Below the pieces are notes generated by a model that saw only the letters and a program-made list of their open reading frames with translations, was not told the origin of the DNA and did no database searches. From Acidobacteriota bacterium (lineage in GTDB: Bacteria > Acidobacteriota > Terriglobia > Terriglobales > Acidobacteriaceae): 64,000 nucleotides of DNA. The stretch covers positions 1 to 64,000 of the forward strand of contig JARLGJ010000030.1 in NCBI GenBank assembly GCA_031296105.1, written 5' to 3'. Made by a program: the position numbers and the translations under genes. Below are positions 43,570 through 51,490 of this stretch, piece by piece (position 1 is the first letter of the stretch; each line of letters begins with the position of its first letter).

Positions 43570-44112
43570 CTAGCGCGCGGAGACCATCCGGTCCGCGTAT
43601 TTCTGGCGCACCTTGGCTACCTTTTCGGCCACCACCAGACGGCAATAGGGTTGATTGGGATTGCCGGCGTAATAATCCTGATGGTATCCCTCGGCGGTCC
43701 AGAAGGCCTTTAAAGGCTCGATGGTGGTCACAATGGGACTGTCGAAGACGTGCTGCGCGGTGAGTTCGGCGATGACCTCGGCGGCCACCTTGCGCTGCGC
43801 CTCGGCGGCAAAGATCACCGAGCGGTACTGCGTGCCAATGTCGTTGCCCTGGCGATTGAGCGTGGTGGGATCGTGCGCGGTGAAGTACACCTCCAGCAGC
43901 TCGCGGTAGGAGAGCACCGCGGGATCGAACTCGACGCAGACGACCTCCACATGGCCGGTGGTCCCGGTGCAGACCTGCTGATAGCTGGGCGAATCAACCG
44001 TGCCCCCCATGTACCCGCTGACGACGCTGTGCACGCCTTCCAACTGCTTGAGCGCCGCTTCCACGCACCAGAAGCAGCCACCACCAAGAACCGCTGATTC
44101 GAGCTTCAACAT
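43570..44112 (-). CDS. msrA: Peptide-methionine (S)-S-oxide reductase
   Basis: Repairs methionine-S-sulfoxide in proteins. 180 aa from ATG 44112 (GTG 44118 is an alternative). Catalytic GGGCFWCVEA, then SGYMGG, GHVEVVCVEFDP, THDPT-like TAHDPTTLNRQGNDIGTQYRS and the C-terminal YHQDYY segment. Single gene, convergent with the histidine kinase. Confidence 0.96.
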   Translation of the reverse strand: MLKLESAVLGGGCFWCVEAALKQLEGVHSVVSGYMGGTVDSPSYQQVCTGTTGHVEVVCVEFDPAVLSYRELLEVYFTAHDPTTLNRQGNDIGTQYRSVIFAAEAQRKVAAEVIAELTAQHVFDSPIVTTIEPLKAFWTAEGYHQDYYAGNPNQPYCRLVVAEKVAKVRQKYADRMVSAR

Positions 44113-44233
44113 ACTCACTTAGATGCGGAAGCGGCGGAAATGTCACCATGTTCCGGGTGGAAAACGGGATTCGCAGATTTTTCACAACCGCGAATGCGGG
44201 ATGAGGCGTCTAAGAAAACGCAGGAGGGGCAAG

Positions 44234-44644
44234 GTGCATCCCATTCCCGACGGTTACCACACGTTGACCCCTTACCTGGTTGTGTCAGAGGCCGAGTCCA
44301 TGGTGCGTTTTCTGCAGGAAGGCTTCGGCGCCCGCCTTCTGGAGCGCTACAACCGGCCGGACGGCACGCTGCAACACTCGGTTTTCCAGTTTGGCGTCTC
44401 GCGGCTGCTGATGGCGCAGGCCAGCGAACAATATGCCGCCATGCGCTTGAATACGCTGGTCTATGTGGAGGACGTGGACGCGGTCTTTGCCAAGGCAGTG
44501 GCCGCGGGCGCCAAAGTCCTGCTGCCGCTGAGCAACCAGCCCTACGGCGACCGTATGTGCGGGCTGGAGGATCCGGCCGGAAACGTCTGGTGGGTAGCTA
44601 CACACCAGGAAAATCCCTCCCCGGAGAAGACCGCCGGCAAGTGA
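44234..44644 (+). CDS. VOC-family (glyoxalase/PhnB-like) protein
   Basis: 136-residue protein of the vicinal-oxygen-chelate fold. GYHTLTPYLVVSEAESMVRFLQEGFGA and PYGDRMCGLEDPAGNVWWVATH are the PhnB-type repeats. The GTG start at 44234 has AGGAGG 7 bp upstream, better than the ATG at 44123. PhnB-like proteins mostly lack proven enzymatic function; this one may bind a small ligand or metal. Confidence 0.87.
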   Translation: MHPIPDGYHTLTPYLVVSEAESMVRFLQEGFGARLLERYNRPDGTLQHSVFQFGVSRLLMAQASEQYAAMRLNTLVYVEDVDAVFAKAVAAGAKVLLPLSNQPYGDRMCGLEDPAGNVWWVATHQENPSPEKTAGK

Positions 44645-44762
44645 AAAAGCGCGCCGCCATGGGACTTCGGACCTAGGCAAGGGATTGTCCATTGGTTAAA
44701 CAGGAACTTGCAGTAAAGTCCGTAGTGCGTTGAATTATTAATGCTTAATTAGATCGACTAGG

Positions 44763-44942
44763 TTCTTCTTTATCCCCGTGATAGAAACTTTCGATTTCCA
44801 TCCGTAGGGGTGTCTCTGCAATCCTAATGACGTGGCCCGGTGCGGTGTGGGAGCCGTGCAGGGTCAACCTTTTCGTAAGAACCTCCTGTGCTCATAGGGA
44901 ATTGCGTGACTTTGCCCGGCTTCGGCCGGGTCTTGTTTTTTT
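44763..44942 (+). ncRNA. Candidate structured RNA (6S-like length) ending in a terminator
   Basis: The 317-bp gap before the DapA-like gene holds no good frame but folds well. A 5' hairpin pairs CCCC with GGGG (44774-44811) with inner GAT-GAAA/TTTC-ATC pairs. A rod pairs GCAAT..CCTA (44818 on) with TAGGGAATTGC (44896-44906), and inner GAGC..CAGG with CCTG..GCTC. A rho-independent terminator closes it. Total about 180 nt, single unit. It could be 6S RNA or a leader of the downstream gene; it lacks SRP, RNase P or tmRNA signatures. Confidence 0.4.
44921..44942 (+). terminator. Rho-independent terminator before the DapA-like gene
   Basis: CCCGGC-TTCG-GCCGGG stem with tetraloop followed by TCTTG and a run of eight T. 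It ends the structured region just 20 bp before an ATG. Confidence 0.85.
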
Positions 44943-44961
44943 TGCGCTGGCATCGACTACA

Positions 44962-46038
44962 ATGGCAAAGATCATGTTACTGAACGGTATCCTTCCCGCC
45001 ATTACTACTCCGTTTTATTCCGACGGACGCCTTTACCTGAAAAAGCTGGAGCACAATGCTGACCGCCTGACGCGCGGCCCCATCAACGGGCTGGTGGTGC
45101 TGGGCTCGACGGGCGAAGCCGTTTTTTTGACCTGCGAAGAACAGCGCGAAGTGTTGCGCACGGCCATTGCCGCCGCCGCTGCCGAGAAAGTGATGGTGGC
45201 GGGCTGCGGACACGAGAGCGTGCAGGAGACGCTGGCGGCCTGTGAGTTTGCCGCCGCAGTGGGCTACGACGTGGCCCTGGTGCGCACGCCGCATTACTAC
45301 AAGGCGCAGATGTCGGCGCCGGCGATGCTGAACTACTACCGCACGGTGGCCGACCGCTCGCCGCTGCCGGTGCTGATGTACAGCTATCCGCAGTGCACGG
45401 GCTACGACCTGCCGCTGGAGCTGATTGCCGAACTGGCACAGCATCCGAACATCCTGGGCATCAAGGAATCCTCGGGCGACCTGGCCAAGGTGGAGAAGAT
45501 GGTGCAGTTGACGCGCGAAGTAAAGCGCGAGGTGCGGGTGACGCACGAGTTCCAGCCGGCGACGGGACGCATGATGCAAAAGGCACAGGCGGCGCCGGTA
45601 GGCGAATTCGTTTCCGCCGGAGCACTGGCGGCCACGGCGCAAAAGCCGTCCTCCGCGGCGGTCGAGGTAATCGGCGAGCTGAAGCTGCGGCGCAAGGAAG
45701 TCGGCTTCCAGGTGCTGGTGGGCACGGGACAAAAGTTCTATCCGCTGCTGAAGGCGGGAGCCGTGGGCGGCGTGCTGGCGTTTGCCGCGGCGGCGCCAAC
45801 GGCCTGCTATGAGATCTATGCGGCGTTCAAGGATAACGATCACGCCCTGGCGGCGGAAAAGCAGCAGCGCATTACCGGCGCCTGCCAGCGCATTGTGGGC
45901 GAACTGGGCATTGCGGGATTGAAGTACGCCTGCGATCTGAACGGCTTTGCCGGAGGCAATCCGCGCCTGCCGCTGCTGCCGCTGACGGGCGAGCAGCGCC
46001 AAGAGGTGGAAGCGCTGATGGAAGACATTCGCAGCTAA
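44962..46038 (+). CDS. Dihydrodipicolinate synthase (DapA)-family aldolase
   Basis: Class I pyruvate-type aldolase, 358 aa from ATG 44962 (ATG 44974 is an alternative; no clear Shine-Dalgarno sequence for either). Family features: GILPAITTPF, GLVVLGSTGEAVFL, VALVRTPHYYK, PLPVLMYSYP with the Tyr, and the Schiff-base Lys in ILGIKESSGDL. It is longer than DapA (about 295), having an extra C-terminal region. No lysine-pathway genes are near, so it may act on another 2-oxo acid substrate. Confidence 0.88.
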   Translation: MAKIMLLNGILPAITTPFYSDGRLYLKKLEHNADRLTRGPINGLVVLGSTGEAVFLTCEEQREVLRTAIAAAAAEKVMVAGCGHESVQETLAACEFAAAVGYDVALVRTPHYYKAQMSAPAMLNYYRTVADRSPLPVLMYSYPQCTGYDLPLELIAELAQHPNILGIKESSGDLAKVEKMVQLTREVKREVRVTHEFQPATGRMMQKAQAAPVGEFVSAGALAATAQKPSSAAVEVIGELKLRRKEVGFQVLVGTGQKFYPLLKAGAVGGVLAFAAAAPTACYEIYAAFKDNDHALAAEKQQRITGACQRIVGELGIAGLKYACDLNGFAGGNPRLPLLPLTGEQRQEVEALMEDIRS

Positions 46039-46356
46039 AAGGTGGCTCAGGTGAAAATTACCCGGAAATTCCTATAGCCGGCATAACAAGGGCCATGGCG
46101 TCTGAGTTGCCATATCTCTTGGCGTCCAGGCGAGATATTCGTCGGGATGTCGTCTGGAATGGCGATATGCTTGCTAGGTAACTCGTAGAGACATCGAAAA
46201 GGAATCGATCTTTTCTGGATCGGTGCCAAATTTGCCCTGAGAGCTTGGACTCCAACTTTATATCTCTAACAAGGATTGCAGATTGTGTGTGATTTGTTAG
46301 ATGTTACTTCAGTTTGTTGGAGAAACGCCCGCTGTGTGCCAAAGTTCGCATAGCAT

Positions 46357-46765
46357 ATGCGGGGCGCAAGTGGCATAATTGGCGCCCTGAAAAGACTAGC
46401 GAACAAAGACATCGTTTTCCGGGTCAAGGACTGGAACGGCCGGGAGGTAATTCTTGACAGAGGCACGTACAACAGTCACATTGCCCGTTTACACCTCGAA
46501 GCAGCGCTTGCTGTGGATAGGGTAAAGGAGAAGTTTGCCTCACCGGAATTATGTGGTGGAGTGCCTTGCAGCAGAGTCTGAAAATGCGATTTACAAATTA
46601 GACGTTGGAGGCCACCCATGGATCATGATCGCCATCAAGACACGATGGATCGGAATGAGCAAGTACAGGGTGATCGCGACGTGGTATTCGTTTCCCGCGG
46701 AGCATTTGGAACAAGAACTGAAAAAGGGCCATCTATTATGGCCGAAGGCGAAGAAGTCTCAGTGA
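46357..46765 (+). pseudogene. Frameshifted toxin-like gene (barnase/RelE-like nuclease fold suspected)
   Basis: Two overlapping frames look like one broken gene. The first (46357-46581) reads FRVKDWNGREVILDRGTYNSHIARLH and breaks down after KEKFASP; the second, offset by one base, continues from about 46538 as HRNYVVECLAAESENAIYKLDVGGHPWIM to 46765. Joined, they resemble phage-type PBECR/RelE-like nuclease domains, where a His and a Tyr/Lys pair are conserved. A one-base indel near 46530-46545 would explain it. The next gene starts inside its end, as a toxin-antitoxin partner would. The 318 bp before it hold no feature I can support. Confidence 0.5.
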
Positions 46766-47079
46766 AGCTAGAGCACAATACGCTGACGGATGTGATGTAT
46801 GTGGACATCCAGCCCCTGTTCGAGGGGTCTGTCGTCAGTGTGTGCGAAGTCGGGGATTCGATTGGGTTTCCAGGGCAGATTCAGGCACGCTTCGATGCAG
46901 ATCGCGGAATCCTCTATGGCCTGACCATTCAGAATTTTAGCGGCTTCAAACGCCGGTTGCTGTGGCGGTACAGGATGTGGTCGATCCAGAGAGCCCTCGA
47001 GTTGCTGGTGGCAACGTTAAAGGTAGGGCTCGGAATGGATAACCATCGCAATGATCGTCCCGCCCTCTGTCATCACTAA
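46738..47079 (+). CDS. DUF2283-like small protein, possible antitoxin
   Basis: 113-residue protein starting at ATG 46738, overlapping the broken upstream gene by 28 bp. The stretch VKLEHNTLTDVMYVDIQP followed by a Gly/Asp beta hairpin (QARFDADRGILYGLTIQNFS) matches the general DUF2283 pattern. DUF2283 proteins often sit beside small toxin-like genes. The C-terminal part beyond about residue 75 is not typical. The open frame extends upstream to 46618. Confidence 0.55.
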   Translation: MAEGEEVSVKLEHNTLTDVMYVDIQPLFEGSVVSVCEVGDSIGFPGQIQARFDADRGILYGLTIQNFSGFKRRLLWRYRMWSIQRALELLVATLKVGLGMDNHRNDRPALCHH

Positions 47080-47152
47080 CTTAAGACGACAACGTTAGAT
47101 TCGCCCGGGTTGAAGATAAAGCCGGTTTGTTGCGCAATGCTATGCTAGGGCC

Positions 47153-47359
47153 ATGAGCCGTTCCATGGAAGCGCCGGACACCCCCTGCGGCTGCACCACC
47201 TGCTACCGTCTGTTTTCCTATGCCGAAATCGAAGATTTCTGGGACGCGGGCGACACGCCGGTGTGTCCCTGCTGCGGCATGGACACAGTGTTGATCTCCA
47301 CGCCCGACATGGTGGTGGACGAGCACGCGCTGTTCGCCAAGCGCAAGACGTACATCTGA
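47153..47359 (+). CDS. Small zinc-ribbon-like cytoplasmic protein
   Basis: 68-residue protein with two Cys groups, CGCTTC and CPCCGMDTVL, around FSYAEIEDFWDAGDTPV. The spacing suggests a zinc ribbon. It resembles short conserved bacterial cytoplasmic proteins of unknown role. A rhodanese gene follows after 10 bp, so the two are likely co-transcribed. Confidence 0.75.
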   Translation: MSRSMEAPDTPCGCTTCYRLFSYAEIEDFWDAGDTPVCPCCGMDTVLISTPDMVVDEHALFAKRKTYI

Positions 47360-47369
47360 CGGAGCCGCG

Positions 47370-47690
47370 ATGGACTACGAGATCACTCCGCAGGAAGTGG
47401 CACGGCGGCGCGCGGCGGGCGAAGAGCTTGTGCTGCTGGACGTGCGCGAGCACTGGGAGCGCGGCACGGCGTCGATTGCGGACAGTTTGCACATGCCCAT
47501 GGATGAGGTGCCGTCGCGCATGCAGGAACTCGATCCCGACGCGGCGATTGTGGTGGTGTGCCACCACGGCATGCGCTCGCTGGCGGTGACGGACTTTTTG
47601 CGTAAGCAGGGCTATGAAGCGGTACAATCCTTGGCCGGCGGGATTCAACGCTGGTCGGTGGAAGTGGACCCGAAGGTACCGCGCTACTGA
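47370..47690 (+). CDS. Rhodanese-like single-domain protein
   Basis: 106-residue single rhodanese domain. ELVLLDVREHWERG is the entry motif and the catalytic loop is CHHGMRS with the active-site Cys, the type usual for single-domain, thiosulfate or persulfide transferases. Ends AGGIQRWSVEVDPKVPRY as in the family. It lies between the zinc-ribbon gene and amrS. Confidence 0.92.
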   Translation: MDYEITPQEVARRRAAGEELVLLDVREHWERGTASIADSLHMPMDEVPSRMQELDPDAAIVVVCHHGMRSLAVTDFLRKQGYEAVQSLAGGIQRWSVEVDPKVPRY

Positions 47691-47728
47691 GGCGCGTGCC
47701 GGCCGCGACGGCTCCCGGCGGTGAGTGG

Positions 47729-48757
47729 ATGGCGATGACACAGACTCTGCACACGGCGCGCTGGTGGAAGAAGATTCCTGATGGACGGCTGGAGTGTTTT
47801 CTGTGTCCGCGGCGCTGCCATCTGGCGGAGGGGCAGGCGGGTTTTTGCTTTGTGCGGGAGAACGTGGGCGGCGAACTGGTGCAGATGGCCTACGGGCGTC
47901 CCGTGGCGCTGGCGGTCGATCCCATTGAGAAGAAGCCTTTGTTCCACTTCCATCCCGGCTCGGCCGTGCTGTCTCTGGGCACGGCGGGATGCAACCTGGG
48001 CTGCCAGTTCTGCCAGAACTACGACATCAGCAAGGAGCGCGCGGCGCAGCAGAACGCGCGGCACCTGGAGCCTCGGGCAATTGTGGACCTGGCCGTGGAG
48101 CACGGCGTTCCGTCCATCGCCTTCACCTACAACGAGCCGACGGTCTGGGCGGAGTACGCCATTGACATTGCGCGCGCGGCGCACGAGGCCGGGCTGCACA
48201 CGGCGATGGTCTCCAACGGCTACGTGACGCGCGAGGCGTTCTTTGAACTGTACGAGCACATCGACGCCGTCAACATCGACCTGAAGGGCTTCAGCGAATC
48301 GTTCTACGAGCGCTTTACGCTCTCGCACATGCATCCGGTGCTGGACACGCTGCGCTGGCTGCGTCGCGAGACCAAAGTGTGGCTGGAAATCACCAACCTG
48401 CTGATCCCCGGCTGTAACGACCGCCCGGAAGAGACGCGCAAGCTGTGCGAGTGGATTTCCATTGAACTGGGCGACACGGTGCCGCTGCACTTCTCGGCCT
48501 TCCATCCCGACTATCGAATGCTGGACACCGATCCAACGCCGCCGGAGACGGTGCATCGCGCGCGGGAGATCGCGCTGGAGTGCGGGCTGAAATATGTGTA
48601 CGAGGGAAACCTGCTGACGCGCGACGGCGGCAACACGCACTGCCCCGCTTGCCATCGCACGCTGGTGCGGCGCAACTGGCACCGGGTGGATCACGTGGAG
48701 ATCGTCAGCGGATGCTGCGCGCATTGCGGACAGGAGATTCCGGGGCAGTGGGACTAG
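47729..48757 (+). CDS. amrS: AmmeMemoRadiSam system radical SAM enzyme
   Basis: Radical-SAM member of the AMMECR1-Memo-radical SAM trio of unknown chemistry. 342 aa from ATG 47729 (GTG 47696 also possible). An N-terminal Cys pair CFLCPRRCHL and GFCFVR precede the SAM cluster CNLGCQFCQNYDIS; a C-terminal ribbon CPACHRTLVRRN and CCAHCGQEI ends it. AMMECR1 and Memo homologues are not in the window. Confidence 0.93.
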   Translation: MAMTQTLHTARWWKKIPDGRLECFLCPRRCHLAEGQAGFCFVRENVGGELVQMAYGRPVALAVDPIEKKPLFHFHPGSAVLSLGTAGCNLGCQFCQNYDISKERAAQQNARHLEPRAIVDLAVEHGVPSIAFTYNEPTVWAEYAIDIARAAHEAGLHTAMVSNGYVTREAFFELYEHIDAVNIDLKGFSESFYERFTLSHMHPVLDTLRWLRRETKVWLEITNLLIPGCNDRPEETRKLCEWISIELGDTVPLHFSAFHPDYRMLDTDPTPPETVHRAREIALECGLKYVYEGNLLTRDGGNTHCPACHRTLVRRNWHRVDHVEIVSGCCAHCGQEIPGQWD

Positions 48758-48774
48758 CTTCTTCTCACCCACTC

Positions 48775-48799
48775 TATCGCCCAAATTGCTTGGGCGATA
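48775..48799. terminator. Hairpin between convergent amrS and esterase genes
   Basis: Perfect 10-bp stem, TATCGCCCAA and TTGGGCGATA, with a 5-nt loop. No long T tract; likely a bidirectional terminator. Confidence 0.6.
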
Positions 48800-48855
48800 A
48801 GGATGGGGCAACCCTGTGTAGGGATGGCAGAACGCATGTCGGTGAGGCGGGTGAT

Positions 48856-49806
48856 CTACTCCGCAATCATCCCGATGGTTTGCAGCCAGGTCTTGACCAG
48901 GTACGGCCAATGGGTTGCGGGGAACTTGGTGGGTCTCATGCCGAAGGCGTGTCCGCCATGGGCGTAGAGGTGCATCTCCACCGGGACGCCGGCTTTTTTC
49001 AGCGCGAAATAATAACTCAGTGAGTCTTCGACGCGGTCCACATGGTCGTCTTCATTTTGCAGGAGGAACGTGGGCGGCGTTTGCGGCGTGATGTGCGAGG
49101 CGATGTCGGGATTCAATCCCATGGTGTTGGCCGCCAGCGAGAGGTGCCCGGGGTAGAGCGCGATGGCGAAATCCGGGCGGCAACTTTCTTTGTCGGCCGC
49201 ATCAACCGGCGCGTACAGGCGTCGGTCAAAGTGATTGCTGATGGCCGCCACCAGGTGTCCTCCGGCGGAAAAGCCGATCACGCCGATCTTGTGGGGATCG
49301 ATCTTCCATTCCTTCGCGCGATGGCGCACCAGCCCCACGGTTCTTTGCACGTCCTCCAGAGCCATGGGCGACTGCGGATAGGCGCCGGTTTTGGGATAGA
49401 GCTTGGATGGCGTGCCGGGCACGCGATACTTCAAAAGGACGCAGGTGACGCCCTGCGCGGTGAACCAGTCGCAGACCTCCGAGCCTTCCAGGTCCATGGC
49501 GAGAACCTCGTAGCCGCCGCCGGGGAAGACGATGACCGCGGCTCCGTTGCTCTTTGTCTTTGGCGCGTAGACGGTCATCGTGGGCCGGGTAACATTGCCC
49601 ACCCACACCCAAGGCTTGCCGGCGACGAGGTCAGGCTTGCTGGTGAGCCCCCCGGTCTCCGGCCCGCTGACGGGCGGCGCATCGGGGACTTTGCCGGGCC
49701 AGATGGCGATTTGCGTGTGTCTTGGCGCGGGCTGCCAGGTGAAGCTCTGCGCGGGCAGGGAAGTGCAAGCGAGGGCCAGGCAGAGGGCAAGGAACAGAGA
49801 CTTCAT
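48856..49806 (-). CDS. Secreted alpha/beta-hydrolase (acetylxylan-esterase-like)
   Basis: Exported esterase, 316 aa from ATG 49806 (AGGAAG 7 bp upstream) with signal peptide MKSLFLALCLALACTSLPAQ. The oxyanion region is VIVFPGGGYEVLA, nucleophile GFSAGGH, acid DD in LQNEDDHVDRV and His in YAHGGHAFGM. This arrangement matches the BD-FAE/AXE-type esterases that release acetyl or feruloyl groups from xylan. Single gene. Confidence 0.88.
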   Translation of the reverse strand: MKSLFLALCLALACTSLPAQSFTWQPAPRHTQIAIWPGKVPDAPPVSGPETGGLTSKPDLVAGKPWVWVGNVTRPTMTVYAPKTKSNGAAVIVFPGGGYEVLAMDLEGSEVCDWFTAQGVTCVLLKYRVPGTPSKLYPKTGAYPQSPMALEDVQRTVGLVRHRAKEWKIDPHKIGVIGFSAGGHLVAAISNHFDRRLYAPVDAADKESCRPDFAIALYPGHLSLAANTMGLNPDIASHITPQTPPTFLLQNEDDHVDRVEDSLSYYFALKKAGVPVEMHLYAHGGHAFGMRPTKFPATHWPYLVKTWLQTIGMIAE

Positions 49807-49888
49807 AAAGGACTTCCTACCTCGAAAAAGATTCGGTGATGTGGTGTTATCCATGTCCGGTGGCTCGGTGGGCGTCCCAGGAGGTTGT

Positions 49889-49923
49889 CCCAGGTTAGCT
49901 CCACTGCGCTGCGCGAACCTGGG
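49889..49923. repeat. CCCAGGTT...AACCTGGG dispersed repeat, copy 1
   Basis: CCCAGGTT (49889-49896) and AACCTGGG (49916-49923) around a GC-rich core, followed by GGCACA. A second copy is at 51441. Confidence 0.75.
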
Positions 49924-49963
49924 GCACAAACATTCTGGTCACAATTCAACCTGGTGCACTTCA

Positions 49964-50833
49964 TTAGTCGAAGACGACCGTCTTTTTTCCATACAGAAGC
50001 ACGCGGTTTTCCAGGTGCCAGCCCACGGCGCGTGAGAGCACGACCTTCTCCAGGTCGCGTCCCTTCTGGACGAGGTTCTCCACCGAGTCACGGTGCGAGA
50101 TGCGCGAGACAGCCTGCTCGATGATGGGGCCGTCGTCGAGGACCTCGGTGACGTAGTGGCTGGTGGCGCCGATAAGTTTGACGCCGCGCGCAAAGGCCTG
50201 GTGATAGGGGCGCGCGCCGATGAAGGCCGGCAAAAACGAGTGATGGATGTTGATGATGCGCTGCGGAAAGGCGGCGACAAAGGCCGGCGAGAGAATCTGC
50301 ATGTAACGCGCCAGCACTACCAAGTCGCATTCGTGCTCGCGCAGCAGGGCAATTTGCTGCTTCTCCACCGCGAATTTAGTCTCCTTCGTCACTGGCGTGT
50401 GCACGAACTTGACGCCATAAAAAGCAGCCATGGGTTCGGAGGCCGTGTGATTGGAGAGGATCAGCGGAACGTCGCAATCCAGCTCGCCAGCGCGATGGCG
50501 GTAGAGCAGATCGGCCAGGCAGTGATCGTACTGCGAGACGAGGATGCCGAGGCGCGGGCGGCGCGTGTTCTTGGCCAGGTGCCAGCGCATTTCGAACTCG
50601 GCGGCCAAGGGGGAAAACTCGGCGGCCAACGCGTCGAGCGAGACGTCCATGCCCGAGGGATCGAACTCGACGCGCATCAGGAAGAGATTGGTCTCGGAGT
50701 CGCGATGCTCGTCGGCGTGCAGGATGTTGCCGTTGTGGCGGAAGATGAAGTTGGAGATGACGGCCACCAGACCTTTGCGGTCCGGGCAACTGAGCAACAA
50801 AACGGCGGAGCGGGTCTGGGCTGAGTCAGACAA
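49964..50833 (-). CDS. purU: Formyltetrahydrofolate deformylase
   Basis: Hydrolyses 10-formyl-THF to formate and THF. 289 aa: N-terminal ACT domain (SCPDRKGLVAVISNFIFRHNGNI), then the formyltransferase fold with NHTASEPMAAFYG, catalytic Asn-His region and NIHHSFLPAFIGARPYHQAFARGVKLIGATSHYV, with HHSFLP and the TSH motif. It begins with TTG 50833. Because its product is formate it links in principle to the formate locus, but it is far from it. Confidence 0.94.
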   Translation of the reverse strand: MSDSAQTRSAVLLLSCPDRKGLVAVISNFIFRHNGNILHADEHRDSETNLFLMRVEFDPSGMDVSLDALAAEFSPLAAEFEMRWHLAKNTRRPRLGILVSQYDHCLADLLYRHRAGELDCDVPLILSNHTASEPMAAFYGVKFVHTPVTKETKFAVEKQQIALLREHECDLVVLARYMQILSPAFVAAFPQRIINIHHSFLPAFIGARPYHQAFARGVKLIGATSHYVTEVLDDGPIIEQAVSRISHRDSVENLVQKGRDLEKVVLSRAVGWHLENRVLLYGKKTVVFD

Positions 50834-50987
50834 GAGAATTCCACTTTCTGTGAATGATTTGGCTTATTGAGGAGTTTAGCACCGCGGGCGCGGATGGGAG
50901 CCTCGGGGGAAGCCCCAACGTAACGGGCGGAGAATTTGCGCATCCGGCGGCGGGGACGGCGCATCCAAATTTCAACGGAGAAAAACT

Positions 50988-51212
50988 ATGGCGGAACAAC
51001 ATGCGCACAGCGGAGAAAAGGTTCTGGGCCTGACGCACGATGCCGTGCTGCGGCCGGTAGGGATTCTGACTGCGATTGTGGGATTGATTTGGGGACTGTT
51101 CTCGGGCATGGCCCTGGAAGCTGGAACCTACGGGCAGCCTCTGTCGGCGGCGGCGCTGGTGGTGTTCGGCCTGCTGGTGGCCGGCGTGGGCAAGCCGTTC
51201 GAGAGTATTTAA
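50988..51212 (+). CDS. Small two-helix membrane protein, unknown
   Basis: 74-residue protein with two hydrophobic segments (about 23-42 and 51-69). GGAGAAAAACT lies 8 bp before the ATG. I recognise no family. It stands alone between purU and glmU. Confidence 0.6.
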   Translation: MAEQHAHSGEKVLGLTHDAVLRPVGILTAIVGLIWGLFSGMALEAGTYGQPLSAAALVVFGLLVAGVGKPFESI

Positions 51213-51380
51213 GAAATTTCTAAAGCGGTTCCAGAGATGGTGTGCCCCGAAGCCATGGGCCAAGGACCGTCGTGTCCAACAGGGAGCGACGGTAGAGAAC
51301 GGCTTTGGAAAGGAAATAGCTTCTCTGGTACCGCTCGAAAAGTGGCTGCCTGGCGCGTGGGGCGCTGGGCGGTGGTGGAA

Positions 51381-51414
51381 AGAAACGGGCGAAACCAGGG
51401 TTTCGCCCGTTTCT
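51381..51414. terminator. Strong 16-bp hairpin between small membrane gene and glmU
   Basis: 51381-51396 and 51399-51414 are perfect reverse complements with a 2-nt gap; the flanks are AT-rich. Likely terminator serving both convergent genes. Confidence 0.6.
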
Positions 51415-51440
51415 AATTGCCATACATTCACTGCAATCGT

Positions 51441-51475
51441 CCCAGGTTATCCGCGCTTCGCGCGTCGAACCTGGG
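51441..51475. repeat. CCCAGGTT...AACCTGGG dispersed repeat, copy 2
   Basis: CCCAGGTT (51441-51448) and AACCTGGG (51468-51475) around a CGCGCTTCGCGCG core, followed by GGCACA as in copy 1. Confidence 0.75.
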
Positions 51476-51490
51476 GCACACCTTAGTTGT

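Noticed and set aside
44763..44961. Lysine riboswitch before the DapA-like gene
   Set aside because: The known lysine-riboswitch conserved blocks are not visible; left as an unclassified structured RNA.
46047..46472. Small leftward frames of 60-68 codons after the DapA-like gene
   Set aside because: No start context, no recognisable motif, and overlapping one another in several frames.
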